From: CAVRXT01 sp963725655
GTDB taxonomy: Bacteria > Acidobacteriota > Terriglobia > Acidiferrales > UBA7541
Length of the DNA stretch: 64,000 nucleotides
Reading direction: 5' to 3'
Assembly: GCA_963725655.1 (NCBI GenBank)
Contig: CAVRYY010000003.1
Span: 496,001 to 560,000 of the forward strand
How positions within the stretch are numbered: the stretch's first letter is position 1; each line of letters starts with the position of its first letter. The notes under the pieces were generated by a model. That model saw nothing but the letters and a program-made list of their open reading frames with translations. It made no database searches and was not told the origin of the DNA. Below are positions 1 through 9,216 of this stretch, in pieces. The position numbers and the translations under genes are program-made.

Positions 1-2
1 GG

Positions 3-2141
3 GTTTCCGCGCTGGACGTGACCGACGGATTGCTTCCGGTCCTGGGCGTCACACCAGTGCTCGGACGTTCGTTCAGCCGCGCTGACGATACGCCGGGCGC
101 GCCAGACACGGTCATGCTGACCTACGGTTACTGGCAACACAAACTCGGCGGGGATCCCGCGGCGATCGGCCGCACTTTGATCGTGGATGGGAAGTCGCGC
201 CAAATCATCGGAGTGCTGCCGCGAAACTTCACTTTCCTGGATATGAATGATCTGGCCCTTCTGATTCCCAGCCAATTCAATCGCGCCACATTGAAGCTGG
301 GAAATTACAGTTTCCGTTCCGTGGCTCGCCTGAAGCCCGGCGTGACCATGGCGCGCGCGAGTGCAGACTTCGCGCGGCTGATTCCCGTTGTGCTCCGAAG
401 TTTTCCGGCTCCGGAAGGCTTCAGCCTGAAAATATTTGAAAACGCGCGCATGGCGCCGAGCATCCGCCCGTTGAAGCAAGACGTAGTGGGCGACATCGGC
501 GGGGTGCTTTGGCTGCTGATGGGATCGATCGCCATGGTGCTGCTGATCGCGTGCGCCAACGTGGCGAACCTGTTGCTGGTGCGCATGGAAGGCAGGAGGC
601 AGGAATTGGCGATTCGCTCGGCGCTGGGCGCGGGCTGGAAACAAATTGCAGCGGATGTGCTATTCGAGAGCGCGATTCTTGGCGTGGCAGGGAGCGCGAT
701 CGGGCTGGCGCTGGCGTTCGGCGCGCTTCGCGCGCTGGTGGCGATGGCAGGATCGAGTTTGCCCCGCGTAAATGAAATTGGAATTGATTTGCCGGTACTG
801 CTTTTCACTTTCTGCATTTCGCTGCTGGCCAGTTCGCTTTGCGCGCTGATTCCCGTCGTTAAATTTGCCGGCGTGCGCTCCGCAAGCGGATTGCGCGAGG
901 GCGGCCGCGCGCTCAGCCAGACCCGGCAACAGCATCGCGCCAGAAATGTGCTGGTGGTCGTGCAGGTGGCTCTGGCGCTGGTGTTGCTAATTTGTTCGGG
1001 CCTGATGATCCGCACCTTCCGCGCTTTGACGCAGGTGCAACCGGGCTTTCACGATCCCGCCACGGTGCAGACCTTCCGCATTTCGATCCCCGAAGCGATC
1101 GTCCCCGGAACCAAGGGGGAAGACGTAACGCGATTGGAAGAAAATATTCTCCACAAGATCGAAGCCATTCCGGGCGTGTCGTCGGCAGCGTTCTCCAGCG
1201 CAATCCCGATGGCCGGAAACAATTCGAACGATCCGGTCTTTGCGCAAGACCGCGTTTATCGAGAAGGCGACCTGCCCCTGCGGCGATTCAAATTCGTATC
1301 GCCGGGATTCCTGGCGGCCGTCGGAACGCCGATGGTTGCGGGGCGAGACTTCACCTGGGCGGAGATATATGGCAAGACCCCAGTAGCGATTGTCTCTGAG
1401 AACTTGGCGCGCGAATATTGGGGCAATCCCGCGAATGCGCTCGGTAAGCGCGTTCGCGTGGCGACTGTTGATGCTTGGCGCGAAGTGGTGGGAGTTGCCG
1501 GAGACGTTCACGATAACGGCGTGAACCAGGATGCCCCGACGACTGCCTATTGGCCCATACTGATGAGCGGTTTCGAAGGCCAGGGGGCTGCCGCTCGACG
1601 CGACGTGGCGTATGCCATACGAAGTCCGCGCGCGGGTTCCGAAGCGTTTTTGACTGAAGTGCGCCAGGCGGTATGGTCTGTGAACGGCAACCTTCCGCTC
1701 GCCGACGTTTACACCATGGAACACTTCTACAAAATGTCCATGGCTCGCACATCGTTCACGTTGGTGATGCTCGGCGTTGCCGGCGGGATGGCGTTGCTGC
1801 TTGGGGTGGTAGGCATCTACGGCGTGATCGCGTACTCGGTTTCACAACGGCGCAGGGAGATCGGCATTCGCATGGCGCTCGGCGCGCAACAGCAAAGCGT
1901 CAGTGGCATGTTTGTCCGGCAAGGACTATCGCTGGCCGTCGTGGGAGTTGCGTGCGGGCTGGTAACCGCGATCATCGTGATGCGTTTCATGTCCGCGGTG
2001 CTGTTCAAAGTAAATCCGGTTGACCCGTTGACCTACCTGGCGGTATCGATGGGCATCGTTGCAGTTGCATGCCTGGCCAGTTACTTGCCGGCCCGCCGCG
2101 CGGCCACGGTTGATCCCATTGAGACGCTCCGCGCGGAGTAG
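3..2141 (+). CDS. MacB/FtsX-type ABC permease (ADOP family), 5' end outside window
   Basis: Inner-membrane permease of the MacB/FtsX superfamily in the duplicated form typical of Acidobacteriota. About 712 residues are visible. The reading frame is open to the left edge, so the first codon seen (a GTG at 18) is probably internal; against the complete paralogue at 51000-53465 roughly the first 100-130 residues, including the first membrane segment, are missing. Visible order: remainder of the first periplasmic MacB_PCD domain, an FtsX unit starting around residues 160-170 with the segment GGVLWLLMGSIAM and the ANVANLLL motif, a second PCD domain, and a C-terminal FtsX unit ending in LPARRAATVDP, a hallmark of the family. 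No ATPase gene lies next to it, which is why such proteins are called orphan. Substrate unknown; family assignment is firm, function is not. Confidence 0.93.
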   Translation, partial: VSALDVTDGLLPVLGVTPVLGRSFSRADDTPGAPDTVMLTYGYWQHKLGGDPAAIGRTLIVDGKSRQIIGVLPRNFTFLDMNDLALLIPSQFNRATLKLGNYSFRSVARLKPGVTMARASADFARLIPVVLRSFPAPEGFSLKIFENARMAPSIRPLKQDVVGDIGGVLWLLMGSIAMVLLIACANVANLLLVRMEGRRQELAIRSALGAGWKQIAADVLFESAILGVAGSAIGLALAFGALRALVAMAGSSLPRVNEIGIDLPVLLFTFCISLLASSLCALIPVVKFAGVRSASGLREGGRALSQTRQQHRARNVLVVVQVALALVLLICSGLMIRTFRALTQVQPGFHDPATVQTFRISIPEAIVPGTKGEDVTRLEENILHKIEAIPGVSSAAFSSAIPMAGNNSNDPVFAQDRVYREGDLPLRRFKFVSPGFLAAVGTPMVAGRDFTWAEIYGKTPVAIVSENLAREYWGNPANALGKRVRVATVDAWREVVGVAGDVHDNGVNQDAPTTAYWPILMSGFEGQGAAARRDVAYAIRSPRAGSEAFLTEVRQAVWSVNGNLPLADVYTMEHFYKMSMARTSFTLVMLGVAGGMALLLGVVGIYGVIAYSVSQRRREIGIRMALGAQQQSVSGMFVRQGLSLAVVGVACGLVTAIIVMRFMSAVLFKVNPVDPLTYLAVSMGIVAVACLASYLPARRAATVDPIETLRAE

Positions 2142-2180
2142 TGAACGAAGCATTTCGTTCGAAACGATTGCCGCTACCGC

Positions 2181-2495
2181 TTAGCGGCCTGGCGCGGTGG
2201 CTTTCGGCTTCGGAGCAAAACGGCTGTCGCTGATCTCTGGCGCACCGTCGACGCGGGACTTGTGTGGCACGCCAGTTTCTTTTCCGGCCGCGCTTGAGCT
2301 TTGCGTCGCGCCAGCCGCGGTCGCCGTCGGCTTTGCGATGGTCACGGCCGGCGCTTGATTCGCAGTTCCTCTCAATTCCTTTTCGGCGGCCAGCCAGTCC
2401 TCGACGTCCATACCATCGCCGCCACCGCGTCCGATGAATAGTTCGTGCGCTCGTTTCTCGATCTGTTCCCGATTAGGTTGTTTGCTCTCCGGCAT
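2181..2495 (-). CDS. DUF2934 domain protein
   Basis: Small soluble protein of 104 residues. The N-terminal 45 residues match the DUF2934 pattern: a basic helix (REQIEKRAHELF), a Gly-rich turn (GRGGGDG) and the motif DVEDWLAAEKEL. The rest is low-complexity, rich in Ala, Pro and Lys, and probably disordered. The start is supported by an AAGGAG Shine-Dalgarno about 8 nt upstream of the ATG. It is convergent with the preceding permease and divergent from the following membrane protein, so it is probably a single-gene unit. The domain is common in Acidobacteria and some Proteobacteria, often in several copies, and has no established function. Confidence 0.85.
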   Translation of the reverse strand: MPESKQPNREQIEKRAHELFIGRGGGDGMDVEDWLAAEKELRGTANQAPAVTIAKPTATAAGATQSSSAAGKETGVPHKSRVDGAPEISDSRFAPKPKATAPGR

Positions 2496-2653
2496 TCCAC
2501 AACTCCTTGATAAGCGTTAACGATACAAATCAGTTTGAACGCGGCGTTGGCGCCGCCGCTATACCGCCTTTCCTGTATTTCGTCCCGGACTGGGTTGGCG
2601 GATTTAAGGCAACATTGAACTGCAAGCGGCGATTCATCGGCGAGCGCGGCTTG

Positions 2654-2666
2654 TATAATAAGAGGA
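2654..2666 (+). promoter_or_regulatory. Candidate leaderless promoter (-10 box six bases before ATG)
   Basis: A perfect TATAAT at 2654-2659 is followed by six bases and then the ATG at 2666, so transcription would be expected to start at or next to the A of the start codon. AAGAGG lies directly against the ATG with no spacer and could not act as a normal Shine-Dalgarno. No good -35 box was found at the usual distance. A leaderless mRNA is the simplest reading, but it is inferred. Confidence 0.45.
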
Positions 2667-3943
2667 TGCTTTGGCAGCAGCCTGTCTCGGAAAGCTTGAG
2701 GATTCCCACGCCGGTGATCGCGGTGCAGCTCGCTGCGTCGCTGTGCATCGGCATGCTGGTGGGCATCGAACGCGAATGGGCGAACAAAGAATTCGGCCTG
2801 CGAAGTTTCGCGTTTGTTTCCGTGCTGGGAATGCTCAGCGCGCACCTGCCCACTCCGCTAGCCACCGTGGCATTTGTCGGTGTGCTGCTGCTGTTGGCGG
2901 CGTCGGACGTCCGGAATTTCCTAGCTGCGCGGCCGCCGGAGGTGACCACTTCGATGGCGGTGCTGCTGGTGTTTGTGGCCGGCTATCTGGTAGGCATCGG
3001 CCACGTTTTTACGCCAGTGGCAGGAGCGATCGTCATCACCATGCTGCTCGCATGGAAGCTCGAGCTGCAGAAATTTGCCGGCGGGCTAAGCCTGGAGGAA
3101 ATTCGCAGCGCGGCGCTACTTGGGCTGATCGGCTTCGTCATCTACCCGATCATGCCGGATCGTTTCGTGGATCCCTGGCAATTGATCAACCCGCGGGCCG
3201 CGTGGGTGATCGTGATTGTAATTGCCGGCATTGGATTTGCGAACTACGTCCTCCTCAAGCTGTATGGTACCCACGGCATCTATCTAAGCGGGTTTTTGAG
3301 CGGCCTGGTGAACAGCACCGCCGCTGCCGCTGAATTGGCAAAGCCGCTGGGAGCGGGAAGCACGTCGCCGGGCGTCGCCGTCGCGGCGCTGCTGCTGATC
3401 ATCGTGGCGATGTTTGCGCGCAACCTGGTAATCCTTGCGATTTTCTCACCGGCTGCGGTAGCCAGCGCCGCCGCGCCATTGGTGGCTATGGCACTGGGCG
3501 CGCTGGTTCTGGTGCGCCGCTCGCGGGCGCGCGCGGGAGACAACCCCACCGAGATTCACCTGGAGTCGCCGGTTTCGATCGCGCACGTGCTGAATTTTGC
3601 CGCGCTGTTCGTGTTGATTCAGGCGATCTCAACGCTCGGCGAACGCCACCTCGGCAAGTTCGCGTTTCTCGGCGTGAGCATCCTGGGTGGCCTGGTAAGC
3701 AGTGCCAGCACCACGGCCGCCGCCGCAAACATGGTGGCGCACGGGCAATTGCAGCCGGGCTTGGCGGGAACGGGCGTAGTGTTGGCCTCGCTCTCGAGCG
3801 CCCTGGTGAATCTTCCGATTATCCAGCGCCAAGCGCGCAACCCCGGATTAACGCGCCGCTTGGCGACGCTGACCGTAGCGCTAGCAGCTCTCGGCGTAGC
3901 CGTGCTGCTCCTCCGCGAGTATCACTGGCTGCTCAAGATATAG
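2666..3943 (+). CDS. MgtC/SapB-type membrane protein with DUF4010
   Basis: Polytopic inner-membrane protein of about 425 residues. The N-terminal part carries the MgtC/SapB signature (LCIGMLVGIEREW, then GLRSFAFVSVLGML), and the C-terminal half is the DUF4010 region with several Ala/Val-rich membrane helices and a Gly-Ser-Ala-rich SSASTTAAAANM stretch. The frame is open 53 codons upstream, but that extension is not membrane-protein-like; the ATG at 2666 starts right before the conserved N-terminus. MgtC proteins are linked to Mg2+ limitation and virulence in enterobacteria; the fused DUF4010 version is of unknown function. Neighbours give no further clue. Confidence 0.88.
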   Translation: MLWQQPVSESLRIPTPVIAVQLAASLCIGMLVGIEREWANKEFGLRSFAFVSVLGMLSAHLPTPLATVAFVGVLLLLAASDVRNFLAARPPEVTTSMAVLLVFVAGYLVGIGHVFTPVAGAIVITMLLAWKLELQKFAGGLSLEEIRSAALLGLIGFVIYPIMPDRFVDPWQLINPRAAWVIVIVIAGIGFANYVLLKLYGTHGIYLSGFLSGLVNSTAAAAELAKPLGAGSTSPGVAVAALLLIIVAMFARNLVILAIFSPAAVASAAAPLVAMALGALVLVRRSRARAGDNPTEIHLESPVSIAHVLNFAALFVLIQAISTLGERHLGKFAFLGVSILGGLVSSASTTAAAANMVAHGQLQPGLAGTGVVLASLSSALVNLPIIQRQARNPGLTRRLATLTVALAALGVAVLLLREYHWLLKI

Positions 3944-4181
3944 TGCGCCGGCGCGCGGCTGCCGCATACGACCCCTCCGTCCGATTAAGCGCTTACCCAC
4001 TCGAACTGGCTGGTGGCTGAAAACCACCACGGCTGCTCGAAAAACACCATCAAACCCTGTCCCACGGGCAATCACCCTCCGCGCTGGCGTCATTTATAGT
4101 ACTGAAAAGAAGCGCCTTACGTCATTCCGGCGGTCGGGGGCGGGTTTGGCCACCCCATTGCAATGTACCTATGCGTGCAGT

Positions 4182-4208
4182 TGAGATCGGGATCGCAGGA
4201 CGATCTCA
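4182..4208 (+). promoter_or_regulatory. Hairpin in 5' leader next to the ribosome binding site
   Basis: The arms TGAGATCG (4182-4189) and CGATCTCA (4201-4208) are perfectly complementary, with an 11-nt loop, and end three bases before the AGGGG Shine-Dalgarno of the Gly-rich protein. The structure could modulate translation, but chance cannot be excluded for an 8-bp stem. Confidence 0.3.
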
Positions 4209-4222
4209 GAAGGGGAACCAAG

Positions 4223-4684
4223 ATGAAATACTTCCGAGTTCTAGCATTACTTGGCATTTGCCTGGCGTCGGCCTCTTACGCCAGCGCCCAGCGGTTGGCG
4301 GTCGGCATCGGAGTGGGAGGACCGGGCTACGTGGCTGGACCTCCGGCGTGCGCTTATGGCTACTACGGAGATTACCCGTACGCCTGCGCGCCTTACGGTT
4401 ACTACGGGCCTAGCTATTTCTCCGGCGGCCTCTTCATCGGGGCTGGTCCGTGGTTCCACGGCGGATTTTACGGACGCCCAGGCTTCTACGGCCGCGGCGG
4501 ATTCTATGGTAACCGCGGCTTCTACGGCCGTCCCGGAGTTGGAGTGCGCGGTGGAGCAGGCTTCGGCGGGCGCGGACCGGTTGGCGGCTTTCACGGCGGA
4601 GCAGTAGCTCACGGTGGAGCAGGCTTCCATGGTGGTGGCGGGTTCCACGGCGGAGGCGGGCACGGTGGTGGTGGCCGCAGGTAA
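4223..4684 (+). CDS. Exported glycine-rich protein
   Basis: About 153 residues. The start at 4223 is chosen because AGGGGAACC lies just upstream and the product then begins with a good Sec signal peptide (MKYFRVLALLGICLASASYA, cleavage after the SA-Q region). An upstream ATG at 4163 would bury the signal. The mature part is almost entirely Gly, Tyr, Phe, His and Arg in short repeats of the form GFYGR, GGFYG, and later GFHGGGG, ending in HGGGGRR. Such proteins are found as exported low-complexity proteins in many bacteria, and no enzymatic motif is present. It has its own strong intrinsic terminator, so it is a monocistronic unit. Function unknown; a surface or matrix role is only a guess. Confidence 0.75.
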   Translation: MKYFRVLALLGICLASASYASAQRLAVGIGVGGPGYVAGPPACAYGYYGDYPYACAPYGYYGPSYFSGGLFIGAGPWFHGGFYGRPGFYGRGGFYGNRGFYGRPGVGVRGGAGFGGRGPVGGFHGGAVAHGGAGFHGGGGFHGGGGHGGGGRR

Positions 4685-4713
4685 ATATCTTCCCCAGCCA
4701 ACGGAGAGACACG

Positions 4714-4750
4714 AACGGCCGGCAGCGCAAACTGCCGGCCGTTTTGTTTT
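4714..4750 (+). terminator. Intrinsic terminator after the Gly-rich protein gene
   Basis: A perfect 12-bp stem (AACGGCCGGCAG at 4714-4725, CTGCCGGCCGTT at 4732-4743) with a 6-nt loop is followed by TTTTGTTTT. It lies 30 bases past the stop codon and also separates this gene from the convergent TonB receptor. Confidence 0.9.
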
Positions 4751-4807
4751 GGTGCAGGAATCAGGAAGTTCCGCTGCCCGATCCCGGATTCTTGAGTGCG
4801 CTGAACT

Positions 4808-7800
4808 CTAGAACGTGAACTTCCCGGCGATTTGTACCTGCCTTGCGCCGGTGGTGCCGTCGTTTTGCCCCACTTGCGAAGTGGAGTATCCAAACTCGGG
4901 AGCGCCCACCGTGTTGACCGCAGGCTTTGCAAACTGCACCCGGTTGAATAAGTTGTAGAACTCAAAGCGCAGCTGGAAATGAACGCGGTCGCCGAGCGCC
5001 ATGGTCTTGGCCAGATCCGCATCCCAGTTGTTGATGCCCGGGCCGTAATACTGATTACGCCCGACGTTAGAGGGAATCCCAAAGGGTATTGGAATACTGC
5101 CATCCTCGGGGTTGAACGCGGCCGGATTGAACCCGGTAAAGACCGGGGCGCTGGGCACTCCCGGGGATGGATTGGGCGGCGCGGTATGCAGGATGCTGCG
5201 ATCGACGATGGTGGCGCGATCGGCAACTCCGGTGTGCAGCGTATCCTGTGTTCCGAAAATGTCGTACGGCAAGCCGGTCTGCCACGAGGCTATGCCACTG
5301 ACTTCCCATCCCTCCATCACCCTCCCCACGATGCCCTCTGCCCAATGATCCTTGCCGCGTCCGAGGTTCGGCTGGTAGACAAAATTGATCACCCCGCGAT
5401 GGCGTGTATCGAATCCCGAGTTTCCTTTCTCGCGACTCAGGGCGTAGGAGTCGACTGGGAAAGAGCCATTATTGACGGTGGGGAAGAGCGGATCCGAAGA
5501 ATCGTCTAAAGCATGCGCGTAGGTGTACGAGCCCTGAATCCGCAAACTGCGTAGAGCCTGCTCGGTGGCCTGAAGTTGAAGACCGTCGTACCAGGATTTT
5601 CCGGTGGTCTGGTCCGTGAAGGCGTGGCCGAACGCATTGTTGTTCACCGCATCGAACGGCAAAAAGCCTGCCTCTTGGCCGAAGTACAGATCGCCGTATT
5701 CCAGGTCCTCCGGAGGTATACCTTGAGCGAGCAACTGCGACACGAGTTGCGGTTGCGGAGGATTACCGTCTACCACCCGCAAGATCCGCGTCCCGTGATT
5801 GCCGACGTAGTTGGCTTCCAGGCTCAAATTCCGCTGCACCTGCCGCTGGAAACCGAAGTTCCAGGTGACCAGGCTGGGCGGCTTGATATTGGGATCGAAG
5901 AGATCGGGGAACAGGTTGGCGCCTTGCACCACCACGGGATTAGGAACTAACTGAGGTGGCAGCGGTTGATTCTGAAGCTGCGCACCTGGCGCTGGGCCAT
6001 AAGTGAGCACGGGTTCGTTAGCGAAACTGGGCTGGAACGGCGGGTTGCCGCGCGCGTCTTCCACCAAGTTGCCGTAAACGCGGTCGCTGAACATGCCTAC
6101 TCCACCGCGAATCGAGGTGCGGCCGTTCTTGAATGGATCCCACGCAAAGCCCAGGCGTGGTTCGAAGACATGATAGTAACTCTTGAAAAGTTGATGGTCC
6201 GTCCCGGGCCCCACGGGTGAGAACGTAAATGGCGCAGGACCGCTGGAGTCCTGGAATAGATTGCTCAAAGTATGGCTCTCTTCGTAGGGCACGCCGTAGT
6301 ATTCCCAGCGCAGACCGTAAGTCAGCGTTAGATTCGACCGCACCTTCCAGGAGTCCTGCCAATATAGACCCAGCTCGTGCTGGCGGAATCGCAGATTGTC
6401 GTTAACTACCCGGTCTCCGGAGCTATTGAAAAACTGAACCTGGGTGCCTTCCGCGACCAGGCCGAGCAGAGCGCTCACCTCATCTTCCAGCAGGTTGTTA
6501 TCGATTCCAGGGTTGAGGGCGGCTTGATTCAGCGCGGGAATACCGTAGCTGGTAAAGATATTGAAGGTGAGATTCTGGCGCGCACTGAAATCGGTAAAAT
6601 TGTTGGAGTACACATCGCGGAATTCGGCGCCCCATTTGAAAGTGTGGCTCTTCAGCACCTTGGTCATGTTGTCGATGGTCTGGTAGGTCCCGGATTGGCC
6701 CCCGCTCTGGGGCGAATTATTGGGCTGGGGGCACCCGAAGGACGCGAATATTGGAAGTTCGTAGTCCGCGCCGCGGCCCTCCTTATCCACCAAGCCGACG
6801 CTATCAAATTCGGGAATGCCGGAACAGCCGTAGAAAAGATTGAGCCGGTTTCCGCCGAAGCGCAATTCGTTGGTGAACGTGGAACCCAATGTAGAGGTCA
6901 AGCCGAGGGCGAACCCCTGGGTGCCCTGATGCGATGGCGTGGCGCCTAGTCCATTCGGGAGGGTGTCGCTGTGAAATGGATTGGGGTCGGCGAACCAGTT
7001 GTAAATATAGCGAGCGAACAGGTTGTTATTGGCGCTCAGCTTATGGTCGATCTTGATGGTTGCGTCTTCGTCCTTCTCCCGTGATTCGCTGGGAAAGTAA
7101 AGAGTGCCGGTAACGCCATCGCCGCTGAGGCTGTTGGGGTTGGGATAGTAAGTGAAGATCTTCTGGATCATGGGATCCAACCCCACACCAGTGCCATTTT
7201 GCCCGGCACCGGCGGTCGTGACGTTGATGGACTGGGTGGCGCCGGTGGTCAGGTTGGTGTAGTCGAAGATGCCGGTCTTGAAGGCGGCAGTTGGCACAAT
7301 GGAATTATTGGTGACGGTGGTGACGAAGCGGTCGCCCTGATAGTTGATAAAGTAAAAGGTCTTGTCTTTTATGATCGCCCCGCCTAGAGACGCGCCGTAC
7401 AGATTGCGGACATAAGGATCCTTCGGGGCCACGTCTCCGGTAAGCGGATCGAGGGCGTGGTTAAAGTAGTCGCGCGCGCCGAGCGCATCCCAGCGGCCAA
7501 AATAGAAAGCATCACCGTGAAAATCATTGCTTCCGCTGCGGGTGACAACGTCGATGATCGCGCCGTTGTTGCGGCCATATTCCGGCGCAAAATTATTGGT
7601 GAGGACACGGAATTCCTGGGTGGAATCCGGATTTTGGGCGGTGGCGCCGCCCAGGTTGCCGGGAACGTCGGAATCGTTGTTGTCCGCGCCATCCAGCATG
7701 AAGTTGTTGTTGCGCTCACGCCCACCGTTCACGGAAACCCCGCCCATCCCATCCGATTGGGTCACCCCTGGCCCCAGCAGCACGAGCTGGTAGGGGTCGC

Positions 7801-8263
7801 GGAGAATCAGCGGCAGCTCGGTTATCTGCTCGCGTTCGACCACACTGCTCAGCGTCGCGCTTTCAGTGTCCACCGTGGTCACTGCATTGGAAGTGACTTC
7901 CACCGAGGTGGAGATCGCTCCGACTTCAAGCTTGGCGTCCAGGGTGAGGTTTTGATCGACGGTCAAGGTCACCTTTTCGAATTTGAGGACGCTGAATCCG
8001 GCTTTGGTCAGCGTGAAGGTGTACACCGACGGGGCAAGATTGGTGATGGTATAGGCGCCGGTGTCAGTACTCTGAGCGCTGCGTTCGATGCCAGTGGCCA
8101 GGTTCGTTGCCGTAACGGTGACGCCGGAGACAGCGGCGTGCGAGCTGTCCAGTATGGTTCCGCTCACTCGCGCGGTTTGCGCTTGAAGCGGTGGCGCCAT
8201 CCCCAGAGCTGCCAGCACGACTGCTGCTGATGCAATCCTCACCCATAGCTTTGCGTGGAACAT
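4808..8263 (-). CDS. Oar-like TonB-dependent receptor with carboxypeptidase-regulatory domain
   Basis: Outer-membrane beta-barrel of 1151 residues. Order: Sec signal peptide (about 1-29, ending PPLQAQ), a CarboxypepD_reg beta-sandwich (about 30-110; VSGTILDSSHAAVSGV and YTITNLAPSVYTF), a plug domain (about 125-240; ITELPLILRDPYQLVLLGPGV and NNFMLDGADNNDS), and a long barrel with typical LRFEFYNLFNRVQF and a C-terminus ending GKFTF. This is the common acidobacterial receptor type, thought to import oligosaccharides or other large ligands; the actual ligand cannot be read from sequence. GGAGG precedes the ATG. No SusD-like or TonB partner is adjacent, but a winged-helix regulator lies upstream in the same orientation. 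Confidence 0.95.
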   Translation of the reverse strand: MFHAKLWVRIASAAVVLAALGMAPPLQAQTARVSGTILDSSHAAVSGVTVTATNLATGIERSAQSTDTGAYTITNLAPSVYTFTLTKAGFSVLKFEKVTLTVDQNLTLDAKLEVGAISTSVEVTSNAVTTVDTESATLSSVVEREQITELPLILRDPYQLVLLGPGVTQSDGMGGVSVNGGRERNNNFMLDGADNNDSDVPGNLGGATAQNPDSTQEFRVLTNNFAPEYGRNNGAIIDVVTRSGSNDFHGDAFYFGRWDALGARDYFNHALDPLTGDVAPKDPYVRNLYGASLGGAIIKDKTFYFINYQGDRFVTTVTNNSIVPTAAFKTGIFDYTNLTTGATQSINVTTAGAGQNGTGVGLDPMIQKIFTYYPNPNSLSGDGVTGTLYFPSESREKDEDATIKIDHKLSANNNLFARYIYNWFADPNPFHSDTLPNGLGATPSHQGTQGFALGLTSTLGSTFTNELRFGGNRLNLFYGCSGIPEFDSVGLVDKEGRGADYELPIFASFGCPQPNNSPQSGGQSGTYQTIDNMTKVLKSHTFKWGAEFRDVYSNNFTDFSARQNLTFNIFTSYGIPALNQAALNPGIDNNLLEDEVSALLGLVAEGTQVQFFNSSGDRVVNDNLRFRQHELGLYWQDSWKVRSNLTLTYGLRWEYYGVPYEESHTLSNLFQDSSGPAPFTFSPVGPGTDHQLFKSYYHVFEPRLGFAWDPFKNGRTSIRGGVGMFSDRVYGNLVEDARGNPPFQPSFANEPVLTYGPAPGAQLQNQPLPPQLVPNPVVVQGANLFPDLFDPNIKPPSLVTWNFGFQRQVQRNLSLEANYVGNHGTRILRVVDGNPPQPQLVSQLLAQGIPPEDLEYGDLYFGQEAGFLPFDAVNNNAFGHAFTDQTTGKSWYDGLQLQATEQALRSLRIQGSYTYAHALDDSSDPLFPTVNNGSFPVDSYALSREKGNSGFDTRHRGVINFVYQPNLGRGKDHWAEGIVGRVMEGWEVSGIASWQTGLPYDIFGTQDTLHTGVADRATIVDRSILHTAPPNPSPGVPSAPVFTGFNPAAFNPEDGSIPIPFGIPSNVGRNQYYGPGINNWDADLAKTMALGDRVHFQLRFEFYNLFNRVQFAKPAVNTVGAPEFGYSTSQVGQNDGTTGARQVQIAGKFTF

Positions 8264-8577
8264 GTGGCCTCCGGCGATTGCCCCGAATCGGGGATTAAAG
8301 GAAGCAATGCACCCGAAGCACAGAACTCCGGTAAATCGTAGTCACACGGCAAAATTATTTCTAAACGTCCAAAGCACTGATTACATTCATGAAAAGGCGC
8401 GTCATGAAACGAATGGCCGCGTTTCGAGGGCTGGGGAAATATATTTGCGCCCCAAGTATTCGAATAAATGAATATTCGGCGCATTCGACCTACCGTTATT
8501 CGGATTGTCGGGATTCAATCGTTAATAGAGTTGCTGCGTGGAGGAGTTCTTCGGCAAAGGCGTCAATTTGTAGCCAG
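8264..8577. other. Intergenic region upstream of the TonB receptor
   Basis: No gene is supported. The segment between 8458 and 8517 is AT-rich compared with its surroundings and holds four copies of ATTCG and one ATTCA within 60 bases, some inside short palindromes such as TATTCGAATA. It may contain the receptor's promoter and operator, but spacing is irregular and no clear -35/-10 pair was found. Confidence 0.4.
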
Positions 8578-9087
8578 TTAACTCGCTGTTTTCTTGTTAG
8601 CTGGGGATTCGGGTGCGGCGATGGGCGTTGCGTCGTCCGAGTCGCCTATTGGTGTGACGTGCGCAATGAAGCGGTATCCCTGGCGGGGAGCTGTTTCGAT
8701 GTAAAACGGATTGCTCGGAGAATCGCCAAGCACCCGGCGCAGGCTGCTCAGCGCGGTGTTGAGGTTGGCGTCAAAATCTACAAACGTATCCTCGGGCCAA
8801 AGCCGCTGGCGCAACTCCTCGCGGTGAACCAAGTGTCCGGCGCGCTCCAGCAGCAGAGCAAGAACGCGGAACGGCTTTTGGTGCAGCTTCAACTTTAGAC
8901 CCCGCCGGCGCAGCTCACCCTCGGCCAAATCGACTTCGAACCCTCCGAAGCGAAGACGTTGCATGGACGGACACCCCAGTTCCCACAGCATTGGAGGTTT
9001 AGACGGCGCTCGCGGGGGTTCGGTATCAACGCGGAACCGATTTCTTTCTCCTGCGGCTTCGCGAGGCTGGGGGTAGGGATTCGCCAT
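8578..9087 (-). CDS. Single-domain winged-helix (OmpR/CadC-type) transcriptional regulator
   Basis: 169 residues. After a variable N-terminus the Trans_reg_C fold begins at RLRFGGFEVDLAEGEL and runs through FRVLALLLERAGHLV, REELRQRLWPEDTFVDF, the recognition region LNTALSSLRRVLGD and the wing RQGYRFIAHV. In Acidobacteria this domain usually leads into a membrane segment plus TPR or WD40 repeats; here the protein stops about 25 residues after the wing, with no repeat remnants seen downstream. It may bind DNA as a lone domain or be a truncated relic. Alternative ATG starts exist at 8991 and 8964; the upstream one is kept for lack of evidence against it. It is divergent from the epimerase-like gene and upstream of the TonB receptor, either of which could be its target. 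Confidence 0.8.
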   Translation of the reverse strand: MANPYPQPREAAGERNRFRVDTEPPRAPSKPPMLWELGCPSMQRLRFGGFEVDLAEGELRRRGLKLKLHQKPFRVLALLLERAGHLVHREELRQRLWPEDTFVDFDANLNTALSSLRRVLGDSPSNPFYIETAPRQGYRFIAHVTPIGDSDDATPIAAPESPANKKTAS

Positions 9088-9216
9088 CCCGAATCTCTTC
9101 AGCGAGATTTCCAGGACGCCCGAACTGTTGTTAATCTGAGGCAGCGAATAACGGATGGCTGCTTAGAAAATAATGCCATCGCCAGACGCCGCACCGTCGT
9201 GAAGGGGAGGCTAGAA

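Noticed and set aside
8458..8517. Repeated ATTCG as a direct-repeat operator for the winged-helix regulator
   Set aside because: Spacings are 16, 9, 15 and 15 bases, not the near-11-base phasing expected for PhoB-type sites; kept only as a note on the intergenic region.
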